Shown: one piece after another, positions 54,419 to 63,429 of the stretch
How the letters are laid out: each line of letters starts with the position of its first letter
Position numbering within the stretch: the first letter of the stretch is position 1
Origin: an uncultured Bacteroidales bacterium
GTDB taxonomy: Bacteria; Bacteroidota; Bacteroidia; Bacteroidales; Paludibacteraceae
NCBI GenBank assembly: GCA_900319645.1
Contig: ONPG01000003.1
Location: 248,001 to 312,000 of the forward strand
Length of the DNA stretch: 64,000 bases
Direction of reading: 5' to 3'
The notes under the pieces: model-generated
Database searches by the model: none
Told to the model about the DNA's origin: nothing
What the model saw: only the letters and a program-made list of their open reading frames with translations
Made by a program: the position numbers and the translations under genes

Positions 54419-56385
54419 TGATCCCCAAAGAAACCATAGACAAGATCTACTCCGCGGCGAAGATTGAGGAGGTGGTAAGCGACTACGTGACGCTGCACAA
54501 ACGCGGCGCCAACCTGATAGGTCTGTGTCCTTTCCACAACGAGAAGACCGGTTCGTTCACCGTCAGTCCGTCCAAAGGTATCTACAAATGTTTTGGTTGC
54601 GGAGCCAGCGGTCACTCGGTAGGTTTTATCATGGAGATAGAGCAATGCAGCTACGTGGAGGCTCTCAAGCAACTGGGCAAGAAATACCATATTGAGGTGG
54701 AGGAGCGCCAGTTGAGTGCCGACGAGCAGCAACGGCAGGACGACCGGGAGTCGATGTTTGTGGTGAACGACTACTGCAACCAGTGGTTTCAGCAGCAGTT
54801 GTGGGAAACGGAAGAAGGCAAAGCTATCGGTCTCAGCTATTTCCGCGAACGCGGACTGAGAGACGATATCATCCGCAAATTCCAATTGGGTTACTCACCC
54901 GAGAAAGGCAATCCGCTTGCTCTCTCGCTGAAGAAGAAAGGCTTCGACGAGAAATATATCACCAACAACGTGGACACCAAGATCGGTTGCGGCGTGTGCG
55001 GCAAGAGCGAAGACGGACGGCTGTACGACCGTTTCCGCGACCGGGTGATGTTCCCTATTTTCACCGTCAGCGGCAAACCCGTTGCGTTCGCCGGACGTAT
55101 TCTCAAGAAGAAAGAGAACGTAGGCAAATACGTTAACTCGCCGGACTCGATTATCTATAGCAAGACCAACGAGTTGTACGGCATTTTCCAAGCCAAACAA
55201 ACGATTGCGCGCAAAGACCTGTGCTATCTGGTGGAAGGCCAGATGGACGCTATCTCCATGCATCAGTCGGGCATCGAGAACGTGGTGGCGAGCGGCGGAA
55301 CAGCGTTGACCAAACCCCAGATACGGCTCATCAAACGATTCACGAGCAACATCACCGTCCTCTATGACGGCGATGCAGCGGGAATCCATGCTGCACTGCG
55401 GGGTATAGACATGTTCCTGGAGGAGGGATTCAACGTCAAGGTGGTGTTGCTGCCGGACGGAGAAGATCCCGACAGCTACGCACAGAGCCACGACGCCAGC
55501 GAGTTTATCCGCTATATCGAATCCAACCAGACGGATTTTATCCGTTTCAAATCCGCCTTGCTGAGCAAGGACGCCGGCGACGATCCGCATAAACGCGCCG
55601 AACTGATCAAAGACATCACTTCCTCCATCGCAATTATCCCCGACCAAATCACCCGACAGGTGTATGTGAAAGATACCGCAGACCGCCTGCATATGGACGA
55701 ACAGCTGCTCACACGCGAGGTAATCCGTCTGCGCCGCGAGAAAGTAGCCGAAGCAGAGAAACGGCGCAACAGCGAGACGGAGAACAGCACACCGGCAGAA
55801 ACGGTTTCTCCGGCGTTTCCGGGCACACGGAACACCCCGGTTTCATCGGGCAAAAAGGAGGAGCCTGTCTCCCGTCTGGAGAAGAACTACTACAATCTCA
55901 TGCAGATGATTGTGCAGTTTGGCGAGCAGCCGGTGGAGATAGAGGAGACGATACTCAGTATCGGCGACGTGATTATCCTCACGCTGGAGAACGACGAGAT
56001 CAAGCCGCCTAAAGCGGTTTACCAGCATATTATCGACGAATTCAAGCGTCACAGCAAAGACGAAGGATTCCGCGCGGAGACCTTCTACAAGTTCCACCCG
56101 GATCCGGAGATCAGCAGCATGGCGGTGGAGATGATCGCCTCACCCTACCGCTGGGTGGAAGCGCACGACGAGAACCGCCTTGGCGAACTGGTGATCCAAC
56201 TGCTGTTCGAGATCAAACTGACAGTCATCGAGACGCAGATTGAGGAACTGAACACAGGACTGAAAGAGGCACAGCAGACCGGCGACTGGGAGCGAATGAA
56301 AACACTGCTGTCCTACCAGCCCGAACTGCTTCAGCGCCGCAACGAGATCAGCAAGCAACTGGGCAACCGGATTATTACACTATAA
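54418..56385 (+). CDS. dnaG: DNA primase
   Basis: Makes RNA primers for replication. The ATG at 54418 gives MIPKETIDKIYSAAKIEEVV, the standard start; a longer frame inside the barrel gene is rejected. The zinc-binding domain has Cys37, His40, Cys58 and Cys61 (LCPFHNEKTGSF, KCFGCGASGH). The RNA polymerase core includes TOPRIM residues in LVEGQMDAISMHQSG and VLYDGDAAGIHAA. The C-terminal helicase-interaction region follows a charged linker (about residues 440-495). 655 residues. Confidence 0.96.
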   Translation: MIPKETIDKIYSAAKIEEVVSDYVTLHKRGANLIGLCPFHNEKTGSFTVSPSKGIYKCFGCGASGHSVGFIMEIEQCSYVEALKQLGKKYHIEVEERQLSADEQQRQDDRESMFVVNDYCNQWFQQQLWETEEGKAIGLSYFRERGLRDDIIRKFQLGYSPEKGNPLALSLKKKGFDEKYITNNVDTKIGCGVCGKSEDGRLYDRFRDRVMFPIFTVSGKPVAFAGRILKKKENVGKYVNSPDSIIYSKTNELYGIFQAKQTIARKDLCYLVEGQMDAISMHQSGIENVVASGGTALTKPQIRLIKRFTSNITVLYDGDAAGIHAALRGIDMFLEEGFNVKVVLLPDGEDPDSYAQSHDASEFIRYIESNQTDFIRFKSALLSKDAGDDPHKRAELIKDITSSIAIIPDQITRQVYVKDTADRLHMDEQLLTREVIRLRREKVAEAEKRRNSETENSTPAETVSPAFPGTRNTPVSSGKKEEPVSRLEKNYYNLMQMIVQFGEQPVEIEETILSIGDVIILTLENDEIKPPKAVYQHIIDEFKRHSKDEGFRAETFYKFHPDPEISSMAVEMIASPYRWVEAHDENRLGELVIQLLFEIKLTVIETQIEELNTGLKEAQQTGDWERMKTLLSYQPELLQRRNEISKQLGNRIITL

Positions 56386-56428
56386 AAAACACACCCTATC
56401 CATAAGAGGGAGAAGAATATACCGAATT

Positions 56429-57196
56429 ATGTTATTCAAGGAAATAGCCTACGGGCCTATACACAGCCGGCGTCTGGGCACAAGCCTGGGAATGGAGATT
56501 ATGCCGCTGGACCACAAACTCTGCACGTTTGACTGCGTCTATTGCGAGTGCGGGTGGAACCAACCGGTCAGCCACCCTACTCTTCCTACGCGAGACGAAA
56601 TACGCACCGCATTGGAAGCCAAACTGCAAGCCTTGACGGCGGAAGGTACGAACCTGGATGTAATCACTTTCTCCGGAAACGGAGAACCGACGTTGCACCC
56701 TGATTTTCTGCCGATTATCAAAGACACCTGTGCATTGCGCGACCAGTATTGCCCGCAGGCGAAAGTGAGTGTGCTGAGCAACTCGACCCAACTGGGCAGA
56801 GCCGATGTGGTGGAAGCCTTGCGGATGTGCGACAACCGTATTCTCAAACTGGACGCAGCCACCGACACGATGATGCGACGGATTGACCAGCCGGTGAATA
56901 AGGCACTGGATGTGCGGACGCTCATCGGATGGCTCCAGCAGTTCGACGGCGATTTTACGCTGCAGACCTGTTTTCTGCGGGGGGAACATGCCGGAGCGGT
57001 CATCGACAACACCACCGGGGCGGAACTCCGCCAGTGGTATCAGGCAGTGGAGGAGTTGCGTCCCAAACAGGTGATGATCTATGTCATTGACCGCCAGACG
57101 CCGGAGGAGCATCTGGAGAAGATCACCCGCGAGGAGATGGAGCGTATCGCTGCTCCGCTCCGCGAAAAAGGAATAGACGTTATTGTCAGTGCCTAA
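56429..57196 (+). CDS. Radical SAM protein
   Basis: 255 residues with the cluster motif CTFDCVYC (CxxxCxxC, residues 32-39) and the SAM-binding TFSGNGEPTLHPDF. The start MLFKEIAYGPIHSRRLGTSL is typical of a conserved group of small, uncharacterised radical SAM enzymes in Bacteroidota. No auxiliary cluster or peptide-binding domain is visible. Twelve bases upstream of the glycosyltransferase gene, so they share an operon, but no common pathway can be inferred. Confidence 0.85.
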   Translation: MLFKEIAYGPIHSRRLGTSLGMEIMPLDHKLCTFDCVYCECGWNQPVSHPTLPTRDEIRTALEAKLQALTAEGTNLDVITFSGNGEPTLHPDFLPIIKDTCALRDQYCPQAKVSVLSNSTQLGRADVVEALRMCDNRILKLDAATDTMMRRIDQPVNKALDVRTLIGWLQQFDGDFTLQTCFLRGEHAGAVIDNTTGAELRQWYQAVEELRPKQVMIYVIDRQTPEEHLEKITREEMERIAAPLREKGIDVIVSA

Positions 57197-57208
57197 GATA
57201 CATTTTCC

Positions 57209-58183
57209 ATGAAGATTCTCGTAGCACCGCTGAACTGGGGTCTGGGTCATGCCAGCCGCTGTATCCCGCTCATCCGCCAGTGGCTGAGCGAGGGGCATGA
57301 GGTGGTTCTGGCAGGTGACGGCGACAGTCTGACCCTTCTGCGCAAGCATTTCCCGAGACTGAGGTATGCCTATCTGGCGCCACTCCATCTGCGTTACGGC
57401 AAAGGTAAGAGCCAGGTCTGGGCGATTGTCCGGTCGCTGCCGCAACTGATCAGATGGTCGATTCAGGATCACACGATGTTGGCCGCACTGCTGCGCGAGG
57501 AACATTTCGACCGCGTGGTGAGCGACAATCGTTTTGACCTTTGGTCACGTCAGACCGAGTGCGTCTATATCACCCACCAGCTGCATATCCGTCTGCCCCG
57601 GGGCTGGCGGTGGGCGGAGGGGCTGATGACACGCTGGCACCGGCGTATATGGCGAAACTACGACCAAGTGTGGGTGCCCGACTATGCGGACGAGGCGGAG
57701 AGCCTCAGCGGATGGCTCGGACACTTAGGAGAAGATATGTCTCCCCTCGGCGAGCAAAAAATCCGCTATATAGGTCCGCTAAGCCGGTTTGGAAAAGGAC
57801 AAGGGGACGAAGGACAAAGTACAAAGGAGCAAATTGTGGCTGTTTTGAGCGGACTGGAACCGCAGCGGACACAACTGGAGCGGGAGATCATCAGCCGCTA
57901 TAGGGGAAAAGAACAGAGAGTGCTGGTGGTTCAGGGTCTGCCGGGCAGGCCGATGACGCGGATCCAACGCGGAAATATCACCGTTGTGCCCTATATGGCG
58001 GACGAGGAACTGAAGCATGCGTTGCTCGGAGCAGAGCGGATCATCGCCCGTTCGGGCTATTCAACCATCATGGATCTGCATGCCTTGGGAGTGCTCAACA
58101 AGGCGGAACTCATCCCTACTCCGGGGCAGAGCGAACAGGAGTATCTGGCGGAATGGATGAGGAAACAGAAAACTGAAAACTGA
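57209..58183 (+). CDS. MurG-like glycosyltransferase with a repeat insertion
   Basis: A 324-residue cytoplasmic GT-B protein: N-terminal MKILVAPLNWGLGHASRC (Gly-rich loop with His) and a C-terminal nucleotide-sugar region (RIIARSGYSTIMDLHALG, LIPTPGQSEQEYLAEWM) resembling the MurG/GT28 acceptor site. Donor and acceptor are unknown. Residues 195-208 (GKGQGDEGQSTKEQ) come from ACAAAGTACAAAGG words in the interdomain region, and the C-terminal KTEN from GAAAACTGAAAAC words. Confidence 0.8.
   Translation: MKILVAPLNWGLGHASRCIPLIRQWLSEGHEVVLAGDGDSLTLLRKHFPRLRYAYLAPLHLRYGKGKSQVWAIVRSLPQLIRWSIQDHTMLAALLREEHFDRVVSDNRFDLWSRQTECVYITHQLHIRLPRGWRWAEGLMTRWHRRIWRNYDQVWVPDYADEAESLSGWLGHLGEDMSPLGEQKIRYIGPLSRFGKGQGDEGQSTKEQIVAVLSGLEPQRTQLEREIISRYRGKEQRVLVVQGLPGRPMTRIQRGNITVVPYMADEELKHALLGAERIIARSGYSTIMDLHALGVLNKAELIPTPGQSEQEYLAEWMRKQKTEN
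57792..57830. repeat. In-frame GGACAAAG repeat in the glycosyltransferase gene
   Basis: AAAGGACAAGGGG, GAAGGACAAAG and TACAAAGGAG words in tandem; same family as in ribD. Confidence 0.8.
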
Positions 58184-58205
58184 AATCTATAAAACTACTA
58201 TAACC

Positions 58206-58937
58206 ATGCGTAAGATTTTTTTACTGCTGCTGGCAGTCGCCATTCTTCCGGCTTGCCAGAGAACCAAACAAGTGTGTTCGTTCACCACAGAGGCGATAGC
58301 TGTCAATGCGTCATCCGACAGCATACAAGACAGCGCTTATCTCGCTGATCTGCAGCCCGTCAAAGAGAGTCTGGAGCAGGAGATGAGTGTGGCGTTAGGC
58401 TATGCACCGGAGCGAATGTGGGTAGCCTCTCCCGAGTGCCCGATGCTCAACTGGGCAAGCGATGCGTTGTGGGAAGCCGCGAAGCGGGTGTCTCCCAAGC
58501 GTGTGGATTTTGCGGTGGTGAACATCGGCGGTATGCGTTGCGAGTGGCAGGCAGGCAACGTGACACGTCAGTGCGTGTTCGAGCTCATGCCGTTCGACAA
58601 CCGCTTGGTTGTGCTGACACTCAGAGGCAGCGATGTGCTGGATCTGTGTCAGTCGTTTGCCAACTGCGGCGGCCAGGGTGTTGCCGGACTGAGGATGAAA
58701 GCGGTGGACGGACGGCTGGCGGAAGTGCTGATTGACGGCAAAGCCGTACAACCGGACAGTCTGTACACGATAGCCACCAGCGATTACCTGTCCGGCGGAG
58801 CCGACCATATGGAGGCTCTGACGCGTTATACGGACTATTGGAACAGCGATCTGCTGATCCGCGATCTGTATCTGGACGCCGTGAAAGAGCAAGGCACTAT
58901 CACCGCTAAGATTGACGGGCGGATGACGCTGCTGTAG
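58206..58937 (+). CDS. 5'-nucleotidase C-terminal-domain lipoprotein
   Basis: 243 residues: lipoprotein signal (LLAVAILPAC), then the substrate-binding C-terminal domain of UshA-type 5'-nucleotidases (DFAVVNIGGMRCEWQAGNVT, ELMPFDNRLVVLTLRG, YTIATSDYLSGGADHM). The metallophosphatase domain that does the chemistry is absent. In many Bacteroidota the two halves are separate neighbouring genes; here the downstream neighbour is instead the convergent LD-carboxypeptidase gene, so its partner must be elsewhere or lost. The 3' end overlaps that gene by 32 bases. Confidence 0.85.
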   Translation: MRKIFLLLLAVAILPACQRTKQVCSFTTEAIAVNASSDSIQDSAYLADLQPVKESLEQEMSVALGYAPERMWVASPECPMLNWASDALWEAAKRVSPKRVDFAVVNIGGMRCEWQAGNVTRQCVFELMPFDNRLVVLTLRGSDVLDLCQSFANCGGQGVAGLRMKAVDGRLAEVLIDGKAVQPDSLYTIATSDYLSGGADHMEALTRYTDYWNSDLLIRDLYLDAVKEQGTITAKIDGRMTLL

Positions 58938-59841
58938 ATAGGGGCATAGACTTGATGACGGCGCCGTCGGACGTGACGGAAAGCACGGAGGGAGTGTTCA
59001 GCCACAGCGGCAGATTGTGCTCCACATGGCCCACAGGAGCATTGAATAAAACGGGGTAGTTGTATTCGGCAACTGCCTCTTTTATTGTTTCATAGACGGT
59101 TCCGGGCATAGAAGGGTCGTCGTCGCAATCGGAGAACTGACCTACGATGAGACCGCTGATGCTCGCCAGCACTCCGCTAAGCCGCAGGTTGCGGATCATG
59201 CGGTCGATATGGTAGTGCCGTTCACAGATGTCCTCTATCAAAAGAATAGGAGAAACTCCTTTCCTTCCCTCTCCGCAAGAGAGGGAAGACGCAGCGGCTT
59301 GCAGTCCGTAAGGCGTGCCTTGCAGTCCGTAGAGCACGGACAGGTTGCCGCCGACGACAGGTGCGCACACGGTGCCCGGACGATTGAGCGGGTGCGCCGG
59401 AAGGGTATATTCCAGCGGCTCACCGCGGAGTATCCGGCGCAGGGCACGAATCGGTTCACTCTCCTCGGGCAGCGTGGCAATGTGCTTGCACATGATGCCG
59501 TGTATCGTGGCGCAACCGCTGAGGGCGGCTGCCTGATGAAGGGCGGTGATGTCACTGAAACCGAGAACAGGTTTGGTAATAGCCGGGACACGGTCGATGA
59601 TACGTTGTAGTCCGTAACCTCCGCGGCTGCAAAGGATGAGATCGACAGAGGTATCCGTCATCGCTTCGCTCAGGTCAGCGAGACGGTGGTCGTCGGTACC
59701 GGCGAACCGTCCCCATTCGTCGCGCGCGTGCGCGCCCACGCTTACCTTATATCCCCACGCGCGCAAGCGTGCGGAAGCAGCATCGATGAGTGCCGGATCC
59801 AGATGACCGGAAGGAGAGACTATACGTATATGACTGATCAT
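58906..59841 (-). CDS. LD-carboxypeptidase (peptidase S66)
   Basis: Releases the terminal D-alanine from muropeptide tetrapeptides during cell-wall recycling (LdcA family). The 311 residues have nucleophile Ser96 in GFSDITALH, a conserved Glu in LLIEDICERHYHIDR and His in APVGHVEHNLPLWL. No signal peptide, so cytoplasmic. A short insert (SSLSCGEGRKGVSP, about residues 186-199), encoded by a palindromic TTCCCTCTCCGCAAGAGAGG unit, precedes the Glu motif. Confidence 0.9.
   Translation of the reverse strand: MISHIRIVSPSGHLDPALIDAASARLRAWGYKVSVGAHARDEWGRFAGTDDHRLADLSEAMTDTSVDLILCSRGGYGLQRIIDRVPAITKPVLGFSDITALHQAAALSGCATIHGIMCKHIATLPEESEPIRALRRILRGEPLEYTLPAHPLNRPGTVCAPVVGGNLSVLYGLQGTPYGLQAAASSLSCGEGRKGVSPILLIEDICERHYHIDRMIRNLRLSGVLASISGLIVGQFSDCDDDPSMPGTVYETIKEAVAEYNYPVLFNAPVGHVEHNLPLWLNTPSVLSVTSDGAVIKSMPLSTAASSARQS
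59255..59292. repeat. Palindromic CTTCCCTC element in the LD-carboxypeptidase gene
   Basis: Inverted repeat TTCCCTCT-CCGCA-AGAGAGGGAA, in frame, related to the element at 37207 and the one near 17299. Confidence 0.75.
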
Positions 59842-59856
59842 TGCTTTTTAATCACA

Positions 59857-59885
59857 TCAGCCCCGCCCAATAGGAGCGAGGCTGA
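59857..59885. terminator. Possible convergent hairpin between spt and LD-carboxypeptidase genes
   Basis: TCAGCCCCGC / GCGAGGCTGA with one mismatch. No clear T-run on either side, so weak. Confidence 0.4.
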
Positions 59886-59917
59886 AATTATCGGTTTATC
59901 GGTTGTTGAAGAGCATT

Positions 59918-61108
59918 TTATCCCACATATTCAGGCACACCCTCTTTGAGGACACGTGCGATGATTTCCACAGCCTCGTCAATGACGGGCTCAGTGTGCG
60001 TGGCCATGAGCGTGGTACGCAGCAGGCACTCGCCTTCGACGCACGCAGGAGCCATAACCGGATTGACGTACACACCTTCGTCAAACAGTTTCTTGCCGAA
60101 ATACAGAGTATCGAGTGTCTTGTAGGTGAAGATCGGCACGATAGGTGTCGGCGCTTCGATGATCTTGATACCGGCTGCCAGAAGCTGTTTCTGGAAATAC
60201 TTGGCGATGTTCATCAGTCGTGTGGGACGTTCAGGATCGAGGATAAGCTGATGCAGTGCCTCGAGAGCCGTAGCTGCGGAGCAGGGCGTGATGGAAGCGG
60301 AGAAGATGAACGGACGGCTCACGTGGCGCAACCAGTCGGCTACGCGGTGAGAAGTCAGCATACAACCTCCGATGGAAGCCAGCGACTTGGAGAAAGTCAG
60401 CATGGTGATATCCACTTTGTCGGTCAGTCCGAAATGCGCGGCTGTGCCTCGTCCGCCGGGACCCAGAACTCCGAAACCATGCGCATCATCGACCATCACG
60501 CGGGCGTTGTATTTCTCAGCCAACGCACATATCTCCGGCAGTTTGCAGATGTCACCGCGCATGGAGAACACTCCGTCGGTGATAATCAGTTTGCCTGCCT
60601 CCTCGGGGATGGACTTGAGCTGGCGCTCCAAATCCTGCATATCCGAGTGACGATAGCGAAGCACCTTGGCATAGCTCAAACGGCAAGCATCGTAGATAGA
60701 AGCGTGGTTCTCGCGGTCGTTGAGGATATAGTCGTCCTTGCCGGCGATAGCGGAGATAATAGCCAGGTTGGTCTGGAAACCCGTGGAGACGGTCATCGCC
60801 TCCTCGTATCCAGTGAACGCAGCTATCTCGCGCTCCAGTTGCAGGTGCAGGTCCAGCGTACCGTTGAGAAAACGGCTGCCGCTCACGCCTGTACCGTATT
60901 TGTCGAGCGCCGCATGGCCGGCCTTGATCACCTCTTCGTTCTCCGTGAAGCCGAGGTAGTTATTGGAGCCGAGCATAATCACGCGGTGGTTCTCCATCTG
61001 CACAATAGGTGCCTGACGGCTCTCCAGCTCGTGGAAGTACGGATAGATACCTAATTGGCGAACCTGTTTGAGGGTCTCAAAATGGTCGCATTTTTCGAAT
61101 AAATCCAT
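59918..61108 (-). CDS. spt: Serine palmitoyltransferase (PLP-dependent)
   Basis: Condenses L-serine with a long-chain acyl-CoA, the first step of sphingolipid synthesis. The ATG at 61108 (MDLFEKCDHFETLKQV) gives the family length of about 396; codons upstream are rejected. Motifs of the alpha-oxoamine synthase group: SNNYLGFT, YGTGVSGSRFLNGTLDLH, DDAHGFGVLG, and the PLP lysine in TFSKSLASIGG (about residue 239). The opening GIYPYFHELES matches Bacteroides Spt; KBL or BioF are possible alternatives but less likely. Confidence 0.82.
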   Translation of the reverse strand: MDLFEKCDHFETLKQVRQLGIYPYFHELESRQAPIVQMENHRVIMLGSNNYLGFTENEEVIKAGHAALDKYGTGVSGSRFLNGTLDLHLQLEREIAAFTGYEEAMTVSTGFQTNLAIISAIAGKDDYILNDRENHASIYDACRLSYAKVLRYRHSDMQDLERQLKSIPEEAGKLIITDGVFSMRGDICKLPEICALAEKYNARVMVDDAHGFGVLGPGGRGTAAHFGLTDKVDITMLTFSKSLASIGGCMLTSHRVADWLRHVSRPFIFSASITPCSAATALEALHQLILDPERPTRLMNIAKYFQKQLLAAGIKIIEAPTPIVPIFTYKTLDTLYFGKKLFDEGVYVNPVMAPACVEGECLLRTTLMATHTEPVIDEAVEIIARVLKEGVPEYVG

Positions 61109-61190
61109 AGAATATAATAGTATAAAGTCGAAAGACAAAAGACCGTAACCTATGGTTACTCAAAGCATAATCGGCTTTGAACGATAGTGG

Positions 61191-61234
61191 TCTTTGAGCG
61201 TTAGCGGTCTTTTATCTTTGAGCGTTAGCGGTCT
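61191..61234. repeat. Direct repeat after mdh
   Basis: CTTTGAGCGTTAGCGGTCT occurs twice, 24 bases apart, between mdh and spt. A GTAACC-TAT-GGTTAC hairpin lies just beyond (61145-61159). Confidence 0.8.
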
Positions 61235-61236
61235 AA

Positions 61237-62178
61237 CTAAAGAACGTTGAGTTCTTTGAGGATAGCGGTTGTTTTGCGGACTGCTGCTTCGCTGTCACGC
61301 AGTTTCTGCATTTCTGCATCGGAGATCTTCAGCTCGAGGATCTTCTCGATACCGTTCTTTCCGATGATACAGGGCACACCGATGGTGATGTCCTTCATGC
61401 CATACTCGCCCTCGAGAGCAGCGGAGCAAGGGATCATCTTCTTCTGGTCCTTGATGATAGCCTCAGCTACGGAAGCAGCGGCAGCACCCGGAGCCATCCA
61501 TGCGCTGGTGCCGAGCAGACCGGTCAGCGTAGCACCGCCTACCATCGTGCTCTTCACTACGTTCTCCAGCTCCTCCTGGCTCAGGAACTCGCTGACGTTG
61601 ATACCTTTATAGGTGGTGTAGCTGGTCAGAGGGATCATCGTGGTGTCGCCGTGACCGCCGATTACGAAACCGTCCACATCGTTGGCGTTGCACTTGAGAG
61701 CCTGGCTCAGGAAATATTTCAGACGTGCGCTATCCAACGCACCACCCATACCGATCACGCGGTTACGCGGCAGACCGAGTGCGTGCAGGGTGAGGTAAGC
61801 CATCGTGTCCATCGGGTTGGAAACAACCACGAGGATTGCGTTCGGGCTGTATTTCAGCACCTGATCGCAAACGCTCTTGACGATACCGGCGTTTACACCG
61901 ATAAGCTCCTCACGCGTCATACCCGGTTTGCGCGGCAGACCCGAAGTGATGATCACTACGTCCGATCCGCTGGTCTTCGAGTAGTCGTTGGTCACACCTT
62001 CCACTACCGTGTCGAAGCCCATCAGCTGGGCGGTTTGCATAATATCCATGGCTTTGCCCTCAGCAAAACCCTCTTTGATGTCAATCAGACATACCTCGTT
62101 GGCTACCTCGTTTACGGCCAACACGTTTGCGCAAGTAGCACCTACGTTTCCTGCGCCTACAACAGTTACTTTACTCAT
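61237..62178 (-). CDS. mdh: Malate dehydrogenase
   Basis: Interconverts malate and oxaloacetate with NAD. The ATG at 62178 gives MSKVTVVGAGNVGATCANVL and 313 residues, the usual length. Active-site features: Arg pair region SGLPRKPGMTREELIG, Asn in VVSNPMDTM (Pro-Met rather than the LDH Val), and catalytic His in VIGGHGDTTMIPL (about residue 176). This is the LDH-like MalDH class common in Bacteroidota. It shares an interlocked divergent promoter region with aroB. Confidence 0.95.
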   Translation of the reverse strand: MSKVTVVGAGNVGATCANVLAVNEVANEVCLIDIKEGFAEGKAMDIMQTAQLMGFDTVVEGVTNDYSKTSGSDVVIITSGLPRKPGMTREELIGVNAGIVKSVCDQVLKYSPNAILVVVSNPMDTMAYLTLHALGLPRNRVIGMGGALDSARLKYFLSQALKCNANDVDGFVIGGHGDTTMIPLTSYTTYKGINVSEFLSQEELENVVKSTMVGGATLTGLLGTSAWMAPGAAAASVAEAIIKDQKKMIPCSAALEGEYGMKDITIGVPCIIGKNGIEKILELKISDAEMQKLRDSEAAVRKTTAILKELNVL

Positions 62179-62262
62179 AGTATTTGAAATTTTAATGTAT
62201 ATATTCCTTATTATGCTTTTGAGTTTTGAGTTCCGTCTTTCCTCTTTTCTCAAAATAGCGTG

Positions 62263-62294
62263 CAAATTTACAATTTTTTTTTCATATATGCAAA
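62263..62294 (-). promoter_or_regulatory. Promoter of mdh
   Basis: Minus strand: TTTG (62294-62291), 20 bases, TAAATTTG (62270-62263). Confidence 0.8.
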
Positions 62295-62310
62295 ATTTTT
62301 TGTACTTTTG
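62279..62310 (+). promoter_or_regulatory. Promoter of aroB
   Basis: TACTTTTG at 62303-62310 with a 20-base spacer; the upstream element (62279-62282) is TTTT rather than TTTG. It overlaps the mdh promoter. The leader would be only about six bases. Confidence 0.6.
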
Positions 62311-62322
62311 CAGCGTGTTTCT

Positions 62323-63369
62323 ATGATTTGTACAGATTTACATAGTTGTTTGTCGCCGATTTTGGTGAAATACGACCCTTCGCAAGTGGTTGTAGTCCGT
62401 GACAGCAAGGTGGAGTTGAGTCCATCCGTATCGGCTCTTTTCTCCGCGCATCTGGTGCTGGAGACAGATGAGTCGCGCAAAGGGATAGAGAGCGTCGAGC
62501 GTATCTGGGATTTTCTGCTGGAGCACCATGTCACGCGCAGCGGCGTGCTGGTGGCTGTCGGCGGCGGTGTGCTGACGGATATGGCGGGTTTTGCGGCTGC
62601 CACCTACAAACGCGGTATCGCGTATGTGAATGTGCCTACCACCCTGTTGGCGATGGTGGACGCCTCTACCGGCGGCAAGACCGGATTCAACTACGGCGGG
62701 CTGAAAAACAGCATCGGTGCGTTCTGTCAGCCGGTAGCCACGGTGATCTATCCGCCGTTCCTCAAGACCCTCCCTCCGCATGAGTTCCTCAGCGGTTTTG
62801 CAGAGATGCTCAAAACGGGATTGTTGGAGAGCGAGGGAACAACTCCACGTTTATGGGACAGGTTGCTGCAATATGATCTGGATCAAGTCGAAAGCGATGA
62901 GGGGTTATCACCCTTAATCGCCTCCTGTATCGCTGTGAAGGAACGTATCGTGGCGGCCGATCCGACGGAGAAGGGACTCCGCAAAGCACTCAATTTAGGG
63001 CACACTTTCGGTCACGCTTTGGAGGAAATCCAAATGGTAAATGGTCAATGGTCAAATGGTAAATGGCTTCACGGCTATGCCGTGCTCTACGGCATGATTG
63101 CAGAGCTTTATTTGTCAGTGAGTTTGTTAGGCTGCCCGCGCGAGCCCTTGCAGCAACTGACCCAACTGATGCTGCACTATTACGGCAAACCGCAATGCAA
63201 GTGTTCCGACCGCGAACAACTCATCGCGCTCATGCGCCAGGACAAAAAGAACGAGCGCACAGCCGAGATCAACTGCACGCTCCTGCGCCGCATAGGCGAA
63301 CCGGTTATCAACCAAGTCATTACACCTTCCCAAGCCGCCGAAGCATGGGATTACCTCTTCAGTCTGTAG
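62323..63369 (+). CDS. aroB: 3-dehydroquinate synthase with a repeat insertion
   Basis: Second step of the shikimate pathway. The ATG at 62323 (MICTDLHSCLSPI) lies just after the promoter; the longer frame would begin before it. Motifs: VAVGGGVLTDMAGFAAATYKRG, PTTLLAMVDASTGGKTG, the KNSIGAFCQP loop and zinc ligands in LNLGHTFGHALE and LHGYAV. Between these last two, residues 240-250 (QMVNGQWSNGKW) are an insertion from GGTCAAT/GGTAAAT words. It sits between two parts of the zinc site yet keeps the ligands. 348 residues. Confidence 0.93.
   Translation: MICTDLHSCLSPILVKYDPSQVVVVRDSKVELSPSVSALFSAHLVLETDESRKGIESVERIWDFLLEHHVTRSGVLVAVGGGVLTDMAGFAAATYKRGIAYVNVPTTLLAMVDASTGGKTGFNYGGLKNSIGAFCQPVATVIYPPFLKTLPPHEFLSGFAEMLKTGLLESEGTTPRLWDRLLQYDLDQVESDEGLSPLIASCIAVKERIVAADPTEKGLRKALNLGHTFGHALEEIQMVNGQWSNGKWLHGYAVLYGMIAELYLSVSLLGCPREPLQQLTQLMLHYYGKPQCKCSDREQLIALMRQDKKNERTAEINCTLLRRIGEPVINQVITPSQAAEAWDYLFSL
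63031..63066. repeat. In-frame AATGGTCAATGG repeat in aroB
   Basis: Four AATGGTMAA words in tandem, giving MVNGQWSNGKW. Confidence 0.85.
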
Positions 63370-63429
63370 GAAGTGGTTGGGAGTTGGCAATAATCGCAAT
63401 CATTTGGCCTCCATATTTCCCCGGATTTC

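Noticed and set aside
62179-62265. Longer N-terminus for malate dehydrogenase
   Set aside because: It would begin within the promoter region and adds residues absent from the family.
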